This document shows, piece after piece, positions 1-8,160 of a stretch of DNA of 10,265 nucleotides. The stretch is taken from positions 1 through 10,265 of the forward strand of contig JAOUHR010000042.1 in the NCBI GenBank assembly GCA_029884515.1, read 5' to 3'. Both the position numbers and the translations under genes were made by a program. The notes under the pieces were generated by a model. It made no database searches and had not been told where the DNA came from. It worked only from the letters and a program-made list of their open reading frames with translations. The stretch comes from Gemmatimonadota bacterium. Lineage in GTDB: Bacteria; Gemmatimonadota; Gemmatimonadetes; Gemmatimonadales; Gemmatimonadaceae. Numbering within the stretch: the first letter of the stretch is position 1; the number at the start of each line of letters is the position of its first letter.

Positions 1-1
1 C

Positions 2-606
2 CGCAAGTCGCTGCAGCTCGACCCTGAGCACAGCGAGGCGCGCATCTACCTGGGCAACCTCCTCTACGACCGCGGCGACTACGAGGCGGCGCTCTACCAC
101 CTTGACCGCACCAAGCCCGAGGACCACTGGGACGAGCTCGGCATCTGGCGCCTGCTCGAACTCAAGAAGTCGCACCTCCGGCTGCCCGACGATGATCCCT
201 CGCTGCGGCAGTGGGACGAGCGCCTCGCGGAGCTGGCGCCGGCGCCCGACGCGATCGACGAGATGCTGGCGGAGATCGAGACGCGCGCCGTCGAGCGGGA
301 GCAGCACGCGGCGCGGTCGCAGCTGGAACTCTTCGGGGCACTCCTGGCGGACCTGACGGACGACAAGAAGTCCCCCGACTCGCACCGGGTGGTCGGCCGC
401 GACGGGCGGCCGTACGAGGGGACATGGGAGGAGATCGTCGGTGCGATGCGCGATGCGGCGATCGGAGCGAGGGAGCGCACGCTCGAGGAGTTCATGCAGA
501 GCGAGGCGCGGCGCGGGTTCGCACTCACCGGGATCCTCATCCCGACGCGCGACGCCGAGGGCTTCCTGCGCGCGAGCGCGGACGCCGGGCTCCTCCGGAT
601 CCTCCA

Positions 607-610
<4 letters not shown>
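2..610 (+). CDS. TPR-repeat protein, C-terminal part (5' end outside window)
   Basis: The reading frame is open from the left edge to the TGA at 608-610 and gives 202 residues with no start visible, so the gene begins upstream. The first ~40 residues have a tetratricopeptide pattern (EARIYLGNLLYDRGDYEAAL followed by an acidic/proline turn), which is a helix-turn-helix scaffold used for protein-protein contacts. After the repeat comes a charged, mostly helical region of about 160 residues (for example AEIETRAVEREQHAARSQLE) that I cannot assign to a family. The stop overlaps the apparent start of the downstream ABC ATPase by four bases (CTGA), which suggests co-transcription and perhaps translational coupling. 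A role as a partner of the transporter is inferred from position only. The reading frame is reliable, but the function beyond 'TPR protein' is unknown. Confidence 0.85.
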
Positions 611-1508
<898 letters not shown>

Positions 1509-1512
<4 letters not shown>

Positions 1513-2255
1513 CCGCGGGGAACCCGCTCGCGCTGTATGCGCGCTGGCAGGTGCGCGATGCCTTCACCAAGGCGGTCGTCACGCTGCTCTTCTTCCTCGT
1601 CATCGGCGGGGTGCCGCTCTGGTTCCTCCTCAACGGCCATCCTCCCGCGGGCATCGACTCCCAGGAGCGCATCGAGCAGATGAGCCGCATGATCTACCAG
1701 CAGGCGCTGGGATCCGCGATGACCCTCGGCGCCCTCCTGCTCATGAGCGGCGTCGTCTCCGCCGACCGGACCAAGCAGCACTTCCGGTTCCTCTTCGCGC
1801 GGCCGGTGGCGCCGTGGGCGTTCTACCTGCAGTACTTCGCGATCAGCGTGATGCTGTTCGTCGCGTGCACCACGCTCGTCCCGGTTGGATTCCGGTTCCT
1901 GGTGACGCCCGTGCCGGTGCTCGCCGTGGTCAAGGCGGCAGCGCTCTACGCGCTCCTCTTCGGCGCCCTCGCGCTGCTCTGCAGCGTGCTCGTCGCGCGG
2001 GACGGCGTGCTGCTCGTGCTCGTGGTCGTCGTCAGCATGTCGCTCCAGCAGCTCGCGCCGTCGAACGCATTGCCGCGGTGGGCCGAGCTCCTGGCGGAGA
2101 TGCTCCCCCCGTTCGGCACGGCCGAGGCGCTGCGCACCCGCTGGCTCACCGAGCGAAGCGTCGAGACCGGGGACCTCACCCTTGTGCTCCTCTACGCGCT
2201 CGGCATGCTCGTGGTGGCACTGGTGCTCCTCCGCCGCGTTCCCCTCGCACGCTGA
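1509..2255 (+). CDS. ABC-2 type transporter, membrane permease subunit
   Basis: This 248-residue inner-membrane protein is very probably the partner of the preceding ATPase. ATG 1509 overlaps the ATPase stop (ATGA), which fixes the start. Hydrophobic segments fall at about residues 22-42, 66-84, 105-130, 138-164, 166-180 and 222-242, consistent with the six-helix ABC-2 permease fold. A short charged stretch between the second and third segments (ADRTKQHFRFLFARPVAPWA, ~85-104) resembles the region that contacts the ATPase in this family, where the R-P element is common. The length is near the usual ~250 residues. There is no fused nucleotide-binding domain and no obvious periplasmic domain, and no binding-protein gene lies nearby, which points to an exporter. 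The exported substrate is unknown. The gene ends one base before the M16 peptidase ATG. Confidence 0.9.
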
Positions 2256-2256
2256 G

Positions 2257-4884
2257 ATGCCGGCCCGCCTCGACGCCACACTCCCCCCGGAGTCCGTACA
2301 CCGCACACGACTGGCGAACGGGCTCACGGTGCTCGCGCGCCGCGACACCAGCGCGCCGGTCGTGGCGATCGTCACCTGGGTGCGCGTCGGGTACTTCGAC
2401 GAGCCCGACGACCGCGTCGGCATCGCGCACGTGCTGGAGCACATGTACTTCAAGGGCACGCCCACCCGAGGCGTAGGCGAGATCGCGCGCGCGACCAAGG
2501 CGGCCGGGGGCTACCTCAACGCCGGGACGATCTACGACCACACGCACTACTACACGGTGCTCCCCGCCTCGGGCTTCGCACGCGGGCTCGCGGTACAGGC
2601 GGACGCCTATGCCAACTCCGTGATCGACGCCGCCGAGCTGGCGCGTGAGCTTGAGGTCATCATCGAGGAGACCAAGCGGAAGGCCGACACGCCGGCCGCG
2701 CTCGCGCTCGAGACGCTCTTCGAGCTCCTGCACGACGACCATCGCATCCGGCGCTGGCGGATGGGGCGAGCGGACCAGCTGCGTACGCTCACGCGCGACC
2801 AGGTGGTGGAGTTCTATCGGCGGTTCTATCGGCCTTCCAACACCGTGCTCGCCATCGTCGGCGACGTGGACCCGGTCGAGGCCACGGCGGAGGCGGCCGA
2901 GCTGTACGGCAAGTTCCCCGACGCGCGGGTCGACCGGCAGCCTGGCCCGCGGGAACTCTCCGCGCCCGGGTTTCGCGTGCGCGAGTGGGAGGGGGACATC
3001 GCGCAGACGGAGCTGCTCTTCGGGTGGCGCGCGCCCCCGCTCGCCCACGCCGACACCCCCGTGCTCGACGTGCTCGCACACGTGCTCGCGGGCGGGCGCG
3101 GGTCGCGGCTCGTGCGGGCGACGCGCGATCGGCGGCTCGTCTCGACGGTGAACGCGTACGTCTACACGCCCACCGAGATCGGCGTGTTCGTGGTGCACGC
3201 CGCCGCACGTCCGGAGCGCACGGCGCGCGCTGCGCGCGCCATCTGGGACCAGCTTCGCCGCGTGCGGGAGGGGGAGATCACCACCGACGAGGTGGAACGG
3301 GCGCGGCGGTTGCTCGAGGCACAGTGGCTCCGGCGCCTCGAGTCCCCGGAGGGCCAAGCCAACTTCCTCGGTTCCTGGGAACTGCTCGGCGACTGGCGCC
3401 GCGGCGTGGACTACCACGAACAGCTGCACGAGACCGACGTCGCACGCCTCACCGCGGTCGCGCGCCGGTGGCTCGACCCGGCTGCCACGGCGCTCCTCGC
3501 GTACCGGCCGCGCGGACTGCCCGCCCTCGGCGCCGACGCCGAGAGCGTGCGAACGCTCCTCGACGCCGAGCGGCCGGAGCCCGTGGAGCCATCCGCTCCC
3601 CGGACGGCGGCGCCGGCGCTCGTCGGGCGGGGCGCGCGGCCCGAGCGCGTGGTGGGTGACGTGCATGTCTTCCGCACGGAGCACGGTGTGCCGGTGCTCG
3701 TCCGCCGCCGGCCCGGCGTCGCACTCGCCCACGTCGGGTGCTTCATCGCCGGCGGTGTGACCGCCGAGGGAGCCACGAACAGCGGTGTCACCACGCTGAT
3801 GGCCAGGGCTGCGCTTCGCGGCACCTCGCGGCGCACGGCGTCGCGGCTCGCCGAGGACGCGGAACTGCTCGGTGGTACGCCCGCCGCGATCGTCGGCACG
3901 GAGGGGTTCCACTGGTCGCTCGGCGTGCCGGCGCGGTCGTTCGACGGCGCCGCCGAGCTGCTCGCGGACATCGTGCTCGACCCGGTGTTCCCCGACGATG
4001 GTGTGGACGCCGAACGCGCCGCTGCGCTTGCCGCACTCGCCTCGCTCCGCGACGACATGTACCGCCAGCCGATGCGGCTTGCCGCCTCCGTCGCCTGGCC
4101 GGGCCACCCGTACGGGCGCGCGACGCTCGGGACCGACGACACCGTCACTGGGCTCACTTCCGCGGCCGTCCGCGCATGGCACGGTGCCAAGGTACCCGCG
4201 TCGGCCGCGGTGCTGGTCGCGGTCGGCGACCTCGACCCGCAGGAAACCGCGGATGTGCTGGCCAAGCGGTTCGCCGCGCTGCGCGCCATGCCGGCGACGG
4301 AGCCGGCAGCACCCCGCTGGCCGACGCAGCAGGTGAGCGCCGTGGATGAGCGCGACAAGGCCCAGACGGGGCTGGCGATGCTCTTCGAGGGTCCGCGGCG
4401 CGGCGAGGCCGCGCGATTCGACGCCGAACTGATCGGCGGGATCGCGAGCGGACTGGGCGGACGCTTGTTCGAGGAGCTTCGCGATCGCCAGTCGCTCGCC
4501 TACACGGTGCTCGCGCGGCCGTACCCCAAGTCGAGGGGCGGAGCGTTCGCCGCCTACATCGCCACCTCCCCGGCGAAGGAGGAGGTCGCGCGGGAGGGCC
4601 TGCTGCGAGAGCTCGCGCGCTTCGGTGCCGAGACCGTCTCGGCGGAGGAGCTCGACCGGGCGCGCACCTATGCGATCGGCACGTGGCAGATCCGCCAGGC
4701 CTCGGGCGCGGCGGTGCTCGGCGAGATCGCGGACGCCTGGCTGCACGGCGCGCTCGAGGACATCGCGCGGTATCCCGCCGACCTCGCGGCCGTCACGGCC
4801 GACCGCATACGCGACGCGGCCCGCCGGTGGTTCGACCCGTCGCGCCGCGCCGAGGGGATCGTGCGCGGCCGGGCGCGCCGCTGA
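2257..4884 (+). CDS. M16 (insulinase/pitrilysin-like) zinc metallopeptidase, two-domain form
   Basis: This 875-residue protein has two M16 halves in one chain (about 1-440 and 460-875), which in the family close like a clamshell around peptide substrates. The N-terminal half carries the inverted zinc motif HVLEH (H58, catalytic E61, H62) and a third ligand about 76 residues later in VIIEE (E137/E138). In the C-terminal half the aligned positions are T513, A516 and R517, so that half is catalytically dead, but it holds the substrate-binding pair R742 and Y749 (FEELRDRQSLAY) expected of the inactive half. No signal peptide is seen from ATG 2257, so a cytoplasmic location is likely unless the start is wrong. 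This start lies one base after the permease stop, with no clear Shine-Dalgarno site, suggesting coupling. The last gene of the + strand run could process a peptide moved by the transporter, but that is speculation; general peptide degradation is equally possible. Confidence 0.95.
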   Translation: MPARLDATLPPESVHRTRLANGLTVLARRDTSAPVVAIVTWVRVGYFDEPDDRVGIAHVLEHMYFKGTPTRGVGEIARATKAAGGYLNAGTIYDHTHYYTVLPASGFARGLAVQADAYANSVIDAAELARELEVIIEETKRKADTPAALALETLFELLHDDHRIRRWRMGRADQLRTLTRDQVVEFYRRFYRPSNTVLAIVGDVDPVEATAEAAELYGKFPDARVDRQPGPRELSAPGFRVREWEGDIAQTELLFGWRAPPLAHADTPVLDVLAHVLAGGRGSRLVRATRDRRLVSTVNAYVYTPTEIGVFVVHAAARPERTARAARAIWDQLRRVREGEITTDEVERARRLLEAQWLRRLESPEGQANFLGSWELLGDWRRGVDYHEQLHETDVARLTAVARRWLDPAATALLAYRPRGLPALGADAESVRTLLDAERPEPVEPSAPRTAAPALVGRGARPERVVGDVHVFRTEHGVPVLVRRRPGVALAHVGCFIAGGVTAEGATNSGVTTLMARAALRGTSRRTASRLAEDAELLGGTPAAIVGTEGFHWSLGVPARSFDGAAELLADIVLDPVFPDDGVDAERAAALAALASLRDDMYRQPMRLAASVAWPGHPYGRATLGTDDTVTGLTSAAVRAWHGAKVPASAAVLVAVGDLDPQETADVLAKRFAALRAMPATEPAAPRWPTQQVSAVDERDKAQTGLAMLFEGPRRGEAARFDAELIGGIASGLGGRLFEELRDRQSLAYTVLARPYPKSRGGAFAAYIATSPAKEEVAREGLLRELARFGAETVSAEELDRARTYAIGTWQIRQASGAAVLGEIADAWLHGALEDIARYPADLAAVTADRIRDAARRWFDPSRRAEGIVRGRARR

Positions 4885-4909
4885 GCCGACCCGCACCCGT
4901 GAACCGGGG

Positions 4910-4928
4910 CCGCGCGCACGTGGCGCGG
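4910..4928. terminator. weak hairpin between convergent genes
   Basis: In the 49-base gap between the M16 gene (+) and the DUF2461 gene (-), CCGCGC (4910-4915) and GCGCGG (4923-4928) pair perfectly around a 7-base loop. No T-tract follows on either strand. Its place between two converging stops makes a bidirectional terminator plausible, but a six-bp GC stem arises easily by chance in DNA this rich in GC. Confidence 0.3.
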
Positions 4929-4933
4929 ACGGG

Positions 4934-5659
4934 CTAGCGCGACTTCGCCGGCGGGAAGCCGAGCGTGCCGTTCAGCCAGCGCACAAGCGGCAGCTGGAGC
5001 GCATAGTCCTTCATGAGCCCGTCCACGAGCTTCGGCGAGAGCGCCTCGCGGTCGGTAAGGCCCCGCGAGGCGGTGAAGCTGCTGAACCGGAGCCAGTGCG
5101 CTGCCGGATGGTCGGGCGCGAAGCCGCGCGGCACGCGCGTGAGCCTCACCCCGGCCTCGTCGTCGGTGAGCCCGCCGAACCGCTTCATGAACGCCGGCGC
5201 CCGCACGATCCGCTCGAAGGCCCGCGGCCTCTCCGCGATCGCGTCCCTCAGCACCGTGAGGAGTGGGCGCGGCGGCATCCAGAAGCCGGCCGCCACCATC
5301 GACGCGCCCGGCTCGAGGTGGAAGTAGAACCCCGCGCCCCCGTGCGCGTCGCGCCCCACGCCACGGCCGGCATCGCGGTGGAAGACCCACAGGGCCGCGT
5401 GGGACTTGTACGGCGACTTGTCCTTCGAGAACCGGACGTCGCGGTGGATGCGGAAGAGCGCGCGCTTGGGCGGCGCAACGAACTCGGGGGCGAGGCGCGC
5501 GAAGCGGACGTCGAGCTCCTCGGCGAGCAGCCGGAGCGGTCCGAGCACCTCGTGCTCGAACACGGGGCGGCGCTCCTCGAACCACGGCTTCGTGTTGTTC
5601 CGCTTGAGCCCCCGGAGGAACGTGAGGGCGGCCGGACGGAACCCGGGGAACGCGCTCAT
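4934..5659 (-). CDS. DUF2461 family protein (TIGR02453-like)
   Basis: This 241-residue protein of unknown function matches the DUF2461 family along its length. The family's hallmarks are visible in order: F-x2-L-x2-N-N-x3-WF near the N-terminus (L15 to F27, with N21-N22 and W26-F27), the block FRIHRDVRFSKDKSPYKSHA (69-88), the aromatic stretch GFYFHLEPG (110-118), and a following glycine/proline segment (AAGFWMPPRPLL). There is no signal peptide or membrane segment, so it is probably cytoplasmic. The biochemical activity of the family is not known to me. The ATG at 5659 lies 16 bases after the M28 peptidase stop and has no good Shine-Dalgarno site, so it is likely the last gene of the three-gene - strand operon. 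Confidence 0.93.
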   Translation of the reverse strand: MSAFPGFRPAALTFLRGLKRNNTKPWFEERRPVFEHEVLGPLRLLAEELDVRFARLAPEFVAPPKRALFRIHRDVRFSKDKSPYKSHAALWVFHRDAGRGVGRDAHGGAGFYFHLEPGASMVAAGFWMPPRPLLTVLRDAIAERPRAFERIVRAPAFMKRFGGLTDDEAGVRLTRVPRGFAPDHPAAHWLRFSSFTASRGLTDREALSPKLVDGLMKDYALQLPLVRWLNGTLGFPPAKSR

Positions 5660-5675
5660 CGCCGGGACCGCCCGC

Positions 5676-7037
5676 TCACTCCGGCGAGGCGGGCGTCGTC
5701 GGGGAGGCGGCGCCGCGCCGCGCCGGCGTGGCGAGCCGCGGCCCGCCGGGCGCGCCGATCACGGTGGTGAGCGACCGGTGCCCGTCCGCGCCCACCGTGC
5801 GCACACCCACCCAGACGTCGTCGAGCTGCTCGTCGAGCAGGAACTCCGTGACGTTACCGACGGGGACGATCCGCTTGTACGTCGCGTCCGTCGTGCGGCG
5901 CACGAGGAGTTCGTACGACGCCGCGCCCGCGACCGGCGACCACCGGATGGTGAACGATTGTCCGCCCGACGCGCGATCGCGCTGGTACGCCGTGCTCTCG
6001 GGGCGCGGCGGCGCCGAGGCGAGCGAGACCACGGTCGCGAGATTCAACCGTGCGACCTTGGCGACGTAGCCGAAGTCGACGTCGTTCAGCGCATCGGTGG
6101 GGAGGTGTTGCCGCTTGTAGTTCTCGAGGCGCTCGGTGAACCGCAGGCCCGGGATGCCTTGACGCACGAAGGGTGAGTGGTCACCACCGCGCCCGAGGCG
6201 GTCGAGGCGGAGCACCGGCAGCACCTCGAACCGCGGCTGATAGAGCGCGCCGGTGGCCCACACGTAGCGCGCGAGCTCCCCGCCGCCGACGGCGAGGGAG
6301 TCCACGGCGAACACGCGCACCGAGGTCGAGTCCACGCGGCCGTCGTCGGCGATGACGTTGCCGACGATGTCGTCGGTGAACGCCGCGGTCACCGTCTTCT
6401 GCTCGCGCTGCAGGCGTTCGGCGAACTGCGTGGAGCCGAGCAGGCCCATCTCCTCGCCCGTGTAGAGCGCGAATGCGATGGTGGCGTCGAAACCCTTGGG
6501 GAAGCGCTTCGACACCACGCGGGCGAGCTCCATCACCGCGACCGTGCCGGAGCCGTCGTCGTCGGCGCCCGGCGCGTCCGACGTGGCGTCCATGTTGTCC
6601 ACCGAGCAGATGCAGGAGTCGTAGTGCCCGCCGATCACGACCACGCGGTCCGCGTCGCGGCCGGGGAGCCACGCCACCACGTTCACGAGGTGCTGCGTGG
6701 GGCGCTGCGGGCTCCGCGCGATCACCGCGCTGCCGGTGTCGTACTCCACGCGGAGGCAGCCACCGCACTCCTTCGAGAACTGCGTGAGCTCGGCGTGGAT
6801 CCACCGCCGCGCCGCGCCGATCCCGCGGGTGGCCGAGAGCGTGTCACTCATCGTGTGCCGCGTGCCGAACGTGACGAGCGTGGAGTCCATGCTGCGGAGC
6901 CGCGCCGGCGAGACGTCGGCCAACGCCTCGGCGATGCGCGCGTCGCGCGCGAGGCCGAGCGTGGAAGGGGCTTGCGCGCCGAGGGGGAGTGCGAGGGCCG
7001 CGAGCGCGAGCGCGATCGTGCGGGTGGGGCGGGTCAT
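5676..7037 (-). CDS. secreted M28 family metallopeptidase with C-terminal fibronectin-III-like domain
   Basis: This 453-residue zinc aminopeptidase-like protein starts with a signal peptide (MTRPTRT, then a hydrophobic run, likely cut after AQA at 21-23), so it is exported to the periplasm or beyond. The M28 co-catalytic site is complete: H138 (GGHYDS), D160 (GADDDGSG), E195/E196 (TGEEMG), D222/D223 (TDDIVGN) and H287 (GGDHSPF). Residues ~355-430 look like a fibronectin type III domain (FTIRWSPVAGAASYELLVRR), and the tail is rich in Ala, Pro and Thr. Unusually, its only four cysteines lie at 91, 94, 142 and 144 (CGGC and CIC), the latter inserted just after the first zinc ligand. ATG 7037 was chosen because it opens the signal peptide; the upstream frame is Arg/Ser/Cys-rich and overlaps the previous gene. 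Role: trimming N-terminal residues from peptides, with the substrate unknown. Confidence 0.95.
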   Translation of the reverse strand: MTRPTRTIALALAALALPLGAQAPSTLGLARDARIAEALADVSPARLRSMDSTLVTFGTRHTMSDTLSATRGIGAARRWIHAELTQFSKECGGCLRVEYDTGSAVIARSPQRPTQHLVNVVAWLPGRDADRVVVIGGHYDSCICSVDNMDATSDAPGADDDGSGTVAVMELARVVSKRFPKGFDATIAFALYTGEEMGLLGSTQFAERLQREQKTVTAAFTDDIVGNVIADDGRVDSTSVRVFAVDSLAVGGGELARYVWATGALYQPRFEVLPVLRLDRLGRGGDHSPFVRQGIPGLRFTERLENYKRQHLPTDALNDVDFGYVAKVARLNLATVVSLASAPPRPESTAYQRDRASGGQSFTIRWSPVAGAASYELLVRRTTDATYKRIVPVGNVTEFLLDEQLDDVWVGVRTVGADGHRSLTTVIGAPGGPRLATPARRGAASPTTPASPE

Positions 7038-7053
7038 GGCAGGGGGGGAGAGG

Positions 7054-7518
7054 TCAGAACATCGACATCGCGAGGAACGAGCGCAGCGAGTCGTTCGTGG
7101 CGCGGAGGCGGCCCGAGAGGAGGCGCACACAACTCCAGAGCACCTTGTAGGCGATGTCACGATTGAAGTCGAGGAGCAGGTCGAAGTCGCTGCGCGAGAT
7201 GGTCAGCACCTTGGTGCCGCCGTTGGAGATGGCGTCGGTGGACCGCTCGCTCCGGTCGAACACCGACATCTCGCCGAAGATCGCCCCGGGCTTGAGGACG
7301 GCGAGCGCCTCCTCCCCGCTGCCCGGCACCATGCGCGAGATCCGCACGTCGCCGGAGACGATGAGGTAGAGCCGGCTCCCCGCCTCGCCCTCCTTGAAGA
7401 TGACCTCGCCGGAGACGAACTCCTGCATGCGGCACACCTCGGCCACGCGCGCGAGTTCGCCGTCATCGAGATCCTGGAAGATCGCCACGCCGCGCAGCAG
7501 CGCGACCGTATCGGGCAT
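7054..7518 (-). CDS. stand-alone cyclic-nucleotide-binding (CRP/CAP_ED-type) domain protein
   Basis: This 154-residue protein consists of one cNMP-binding jelly-roll domain. Visible features are the N-terminal helix (LLRGVAIFQDLDDGELARVA), the strand/glycine pattern FVSGEVIFKEGEAGSRLYLI (34-53), and the phosphate-binding cassette FGEMSVFDRSERSTD (81-95), with E83 and R92 where the family binds the ribose and phosphate. The residue after the arginine is Ser rather than the usual Thr or Ala, so real nucleotide binding is not certain. The C-terminal ~35 residues form a helix (SCVRLLSGRLRATNDSLR), and no DNA-binding helix-turn-helix is present, so it is not a CRP-like transcription factor by itself. 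It may act as a regulatory subunit or sensor. ATG 7518 is preceded by GAGGG; the frame extends to 7626 but that extension overlaps the promoter region. It is the first gene of the - strand operon. Confidence 0.92.
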   Translation of the reverse strand: MPDTVALLRGVAIFQDLDDGELARVAEVCRMQEFVSGEVIFKEGEAGSRLYLIVSGDVRISRMVPGSGEEALAVLKPGAIFGEMSVFDRSERSTDAISNGGTKVLTISRSDFDLLLDFNRDIAYKVLWSCVRLLSGRLRATNDSLRSFLAMSMF

Positions 7519-7522
7519 CGAT

Positions 7523-7527
7523 CCCTC
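7523..7527 (-). promoter_or_regulatory. Shine-Dalgarno site of the cNMP-binding protein gene
   Basis: On the - strand GAGGG ends four bases before ATG 7518. It is one of only two good Shine-Dalgarno matches in the window, and it decides this start over the longer open frame. Confidence 0.6.
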
Positions 7528-7549
7528 GGGGAGTGCGGAACGTCCCGCG

Positions 7550-7578
7550 AAGCTATCCGGGGCCGCCGGTGGGGGCAA
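7550..7578 (-). promoter_or_regulatory. candidate sigma-70-type promoter for the cNMP/M28/DUF2461 operon
   Basis: Reading the - strand, TTGCCC (7578-7573) is followed after exactly 17 bases by TAGCTT (7555-7550). These match the -35 and -10 elements moderately and have ideal spacing. A transcript would begin near 7543 and leave a leader of about 25 bases that contains the GAGGG site. The evidence is pattern only. Confidence 0.45.
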
Positions 7579-7624
7579 GCCAAAACGCCAGTCGGGAGGG
7601 GCGTGCCGCGTGGCGCGTGGACCC

Positions 7625-7640
7625 ATAGCTTGGGCGCATT
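7625..7640 (+). promoter_or_regulatory. candidate -10 element and leaderless start of the exported protein gene
   Basis: ATAGCTT (7625-7631) sits nine bases before ATG 7641. If TAGCTT is a -10 element, transcription would start at or within a few bases of the ATG, giving a leaderless mRNA; there is no Shine-Dalgarno sequence in front of the ATG. No convincing -35 element is seen 17 bases upstream (GTGCCG). The same heptamer occurs inverted at 7556-7550 as the -10 candidate of the divergent operon. Confidence 0.4.
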
Positions 7641-8117
7641 ATGCGCGCCGTCGTCGTCCTCGCCGTCCTGCTCCTGCCTGCCGCAGCGTGGAGCCAGGCA
7701 CCCGTGTCCGCGGCACCACGCCTCGAGGCACGCCTCGGCACCGCGCTCTCACCACGGGCCGCGCCCTTCGCCGGTATCGGCGTGAGCGCGCGCGCCGGCT
7801 GGTACGCGCGTCTTGGGGTCGCCGCCGAGGGAGGGGCCGCGCGTGTCGGCGACACTTGGCGCGCGATCGGACAGGTGAGCGCCTCCGCACGGTTCCTCCT
7901 CGACCCCTTCGGCGACCGGCGCGTGGGACTCTACGGGGGCGCGGGCCTCGGGTGGCGATTCGCCGATCGCGCGACGGGGCAGGGTGCGCTTTTCCTCGTG
8001 CTCGGCGCCGAGGGGAATGCGCGCCGGCACCGCGTGGTGCCGGCCCTCGAGGTCACGCTGGGCGGGGGCGTGCGCGCGACGCTCGTGCTGCGCGCGCGGC
8101 GACCGGATACGCGCTGA
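7641..8117 (+). CDS. small exported protein, probable outer-membrane beta-barrel type, uncharacterised
   Basis: The 158-residue product begins with a clear signal peptide: MRA, then a hydrophobic core of Val/Leu/Ala, with a probable cut after WSQA (~17-20). The mature part is rich in Gly, Ala, Arg and aromatic residues, and many stretches alternate polar and hydrophobic residues, as in transmembrane beta strands (for example GVSARAGWYARLGVAAEGGA, RVGLYGGAGLGWRF, LEVTLGGGVRATLVLRA). At ~138 mature residues it would make a small barrel of about eight strands. I recognise no named family. The gene stands alone, diverging from the cNMP operon and ending at a strong hairpin. Its candidate promoter suggests a leaderless mRNA. 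Export is well supported; the beta-barrel call is an inference from pattern. Confidence 0.8.
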   Translation: MRAVVVLAVLLLPAAAWSQAPVSAAPRLEARLGTALSPRAAPFAGIGVSARAGWYARLGVAAEGGAARVGDTWRAIGQVSASARFLLDPFGDRRVGLYGGAGLGWRFADRATGQGALFLVLGAEGNARRHRVVPALEVTLGGGVRATLVLRARRPDTR

Positions 8118-8120
8118 ATC

Positions 8121-8153
8121 ACGAGGCCCCGGAGCACCGCCCCGGGGCCTCGT
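8121..8153. terminator. strong bidirectional hairpin terminator
   Basis: ACGAGGCCCCGG (8121-8132) pairs perfectly over 12 bp with CCGGGGCCTCGT (8142-8153) around a 9-base loop. It begins three bases after the TGA of the + strand exported protein gene and ends seven bases before the stop of the - strand gene at 8161, so it can serve both convergent transcripts. No T-tract follows, which is common in GC-rich genomes. Confidence 0.8.
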
Positions 8154-8160
8154 CACCGCA

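Noticed and set aside
2182..2256. An upstream GTG start that would give the M16 peptidase a 25-residue, vaguely signal-like N-terminal extension (Cys/Ser/Trp-rich)
   Set aside because: The extension lies wholly inside the permease coding region, is not a proper signal sequence (no basic start, several Trp and Cys), and ATG 2257 sits one base after the permease stop as expected for an operon.
3769..3825. Loss of the zinc motif in the second half of the M16 protein as a sign of decay
   Set aside because: An inactive C-terminal half that keeps the R/Y substrate pair is the standard arrangement for two-domain M16 peptidases.
2176..4896. A 906-codon open frame on the - strand opposite the M16 peptidase
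   Set aside because: It mirrors the GC-rich third positions of the real gene. The translation is Arg/His/Gly/Pro-rich with no family motifs, whereas the + strand frame has a full M16 zinc site.
6177..7166. A 329-codon + strand frame opposite the M28 peptidase gene
   Set aside because: Arg/Gly/Ala/His-rich with no motifs, while the opposite strand carries every M28 zinc ligand and a signal peptide.
7519..7626. N-terminal extension of the cNMP-binding protein to 7626
   Set aside because: Pro/Arg-rich, covers the promoter candidates, and GAGGG precedes ATG 7518, where the domain begins.
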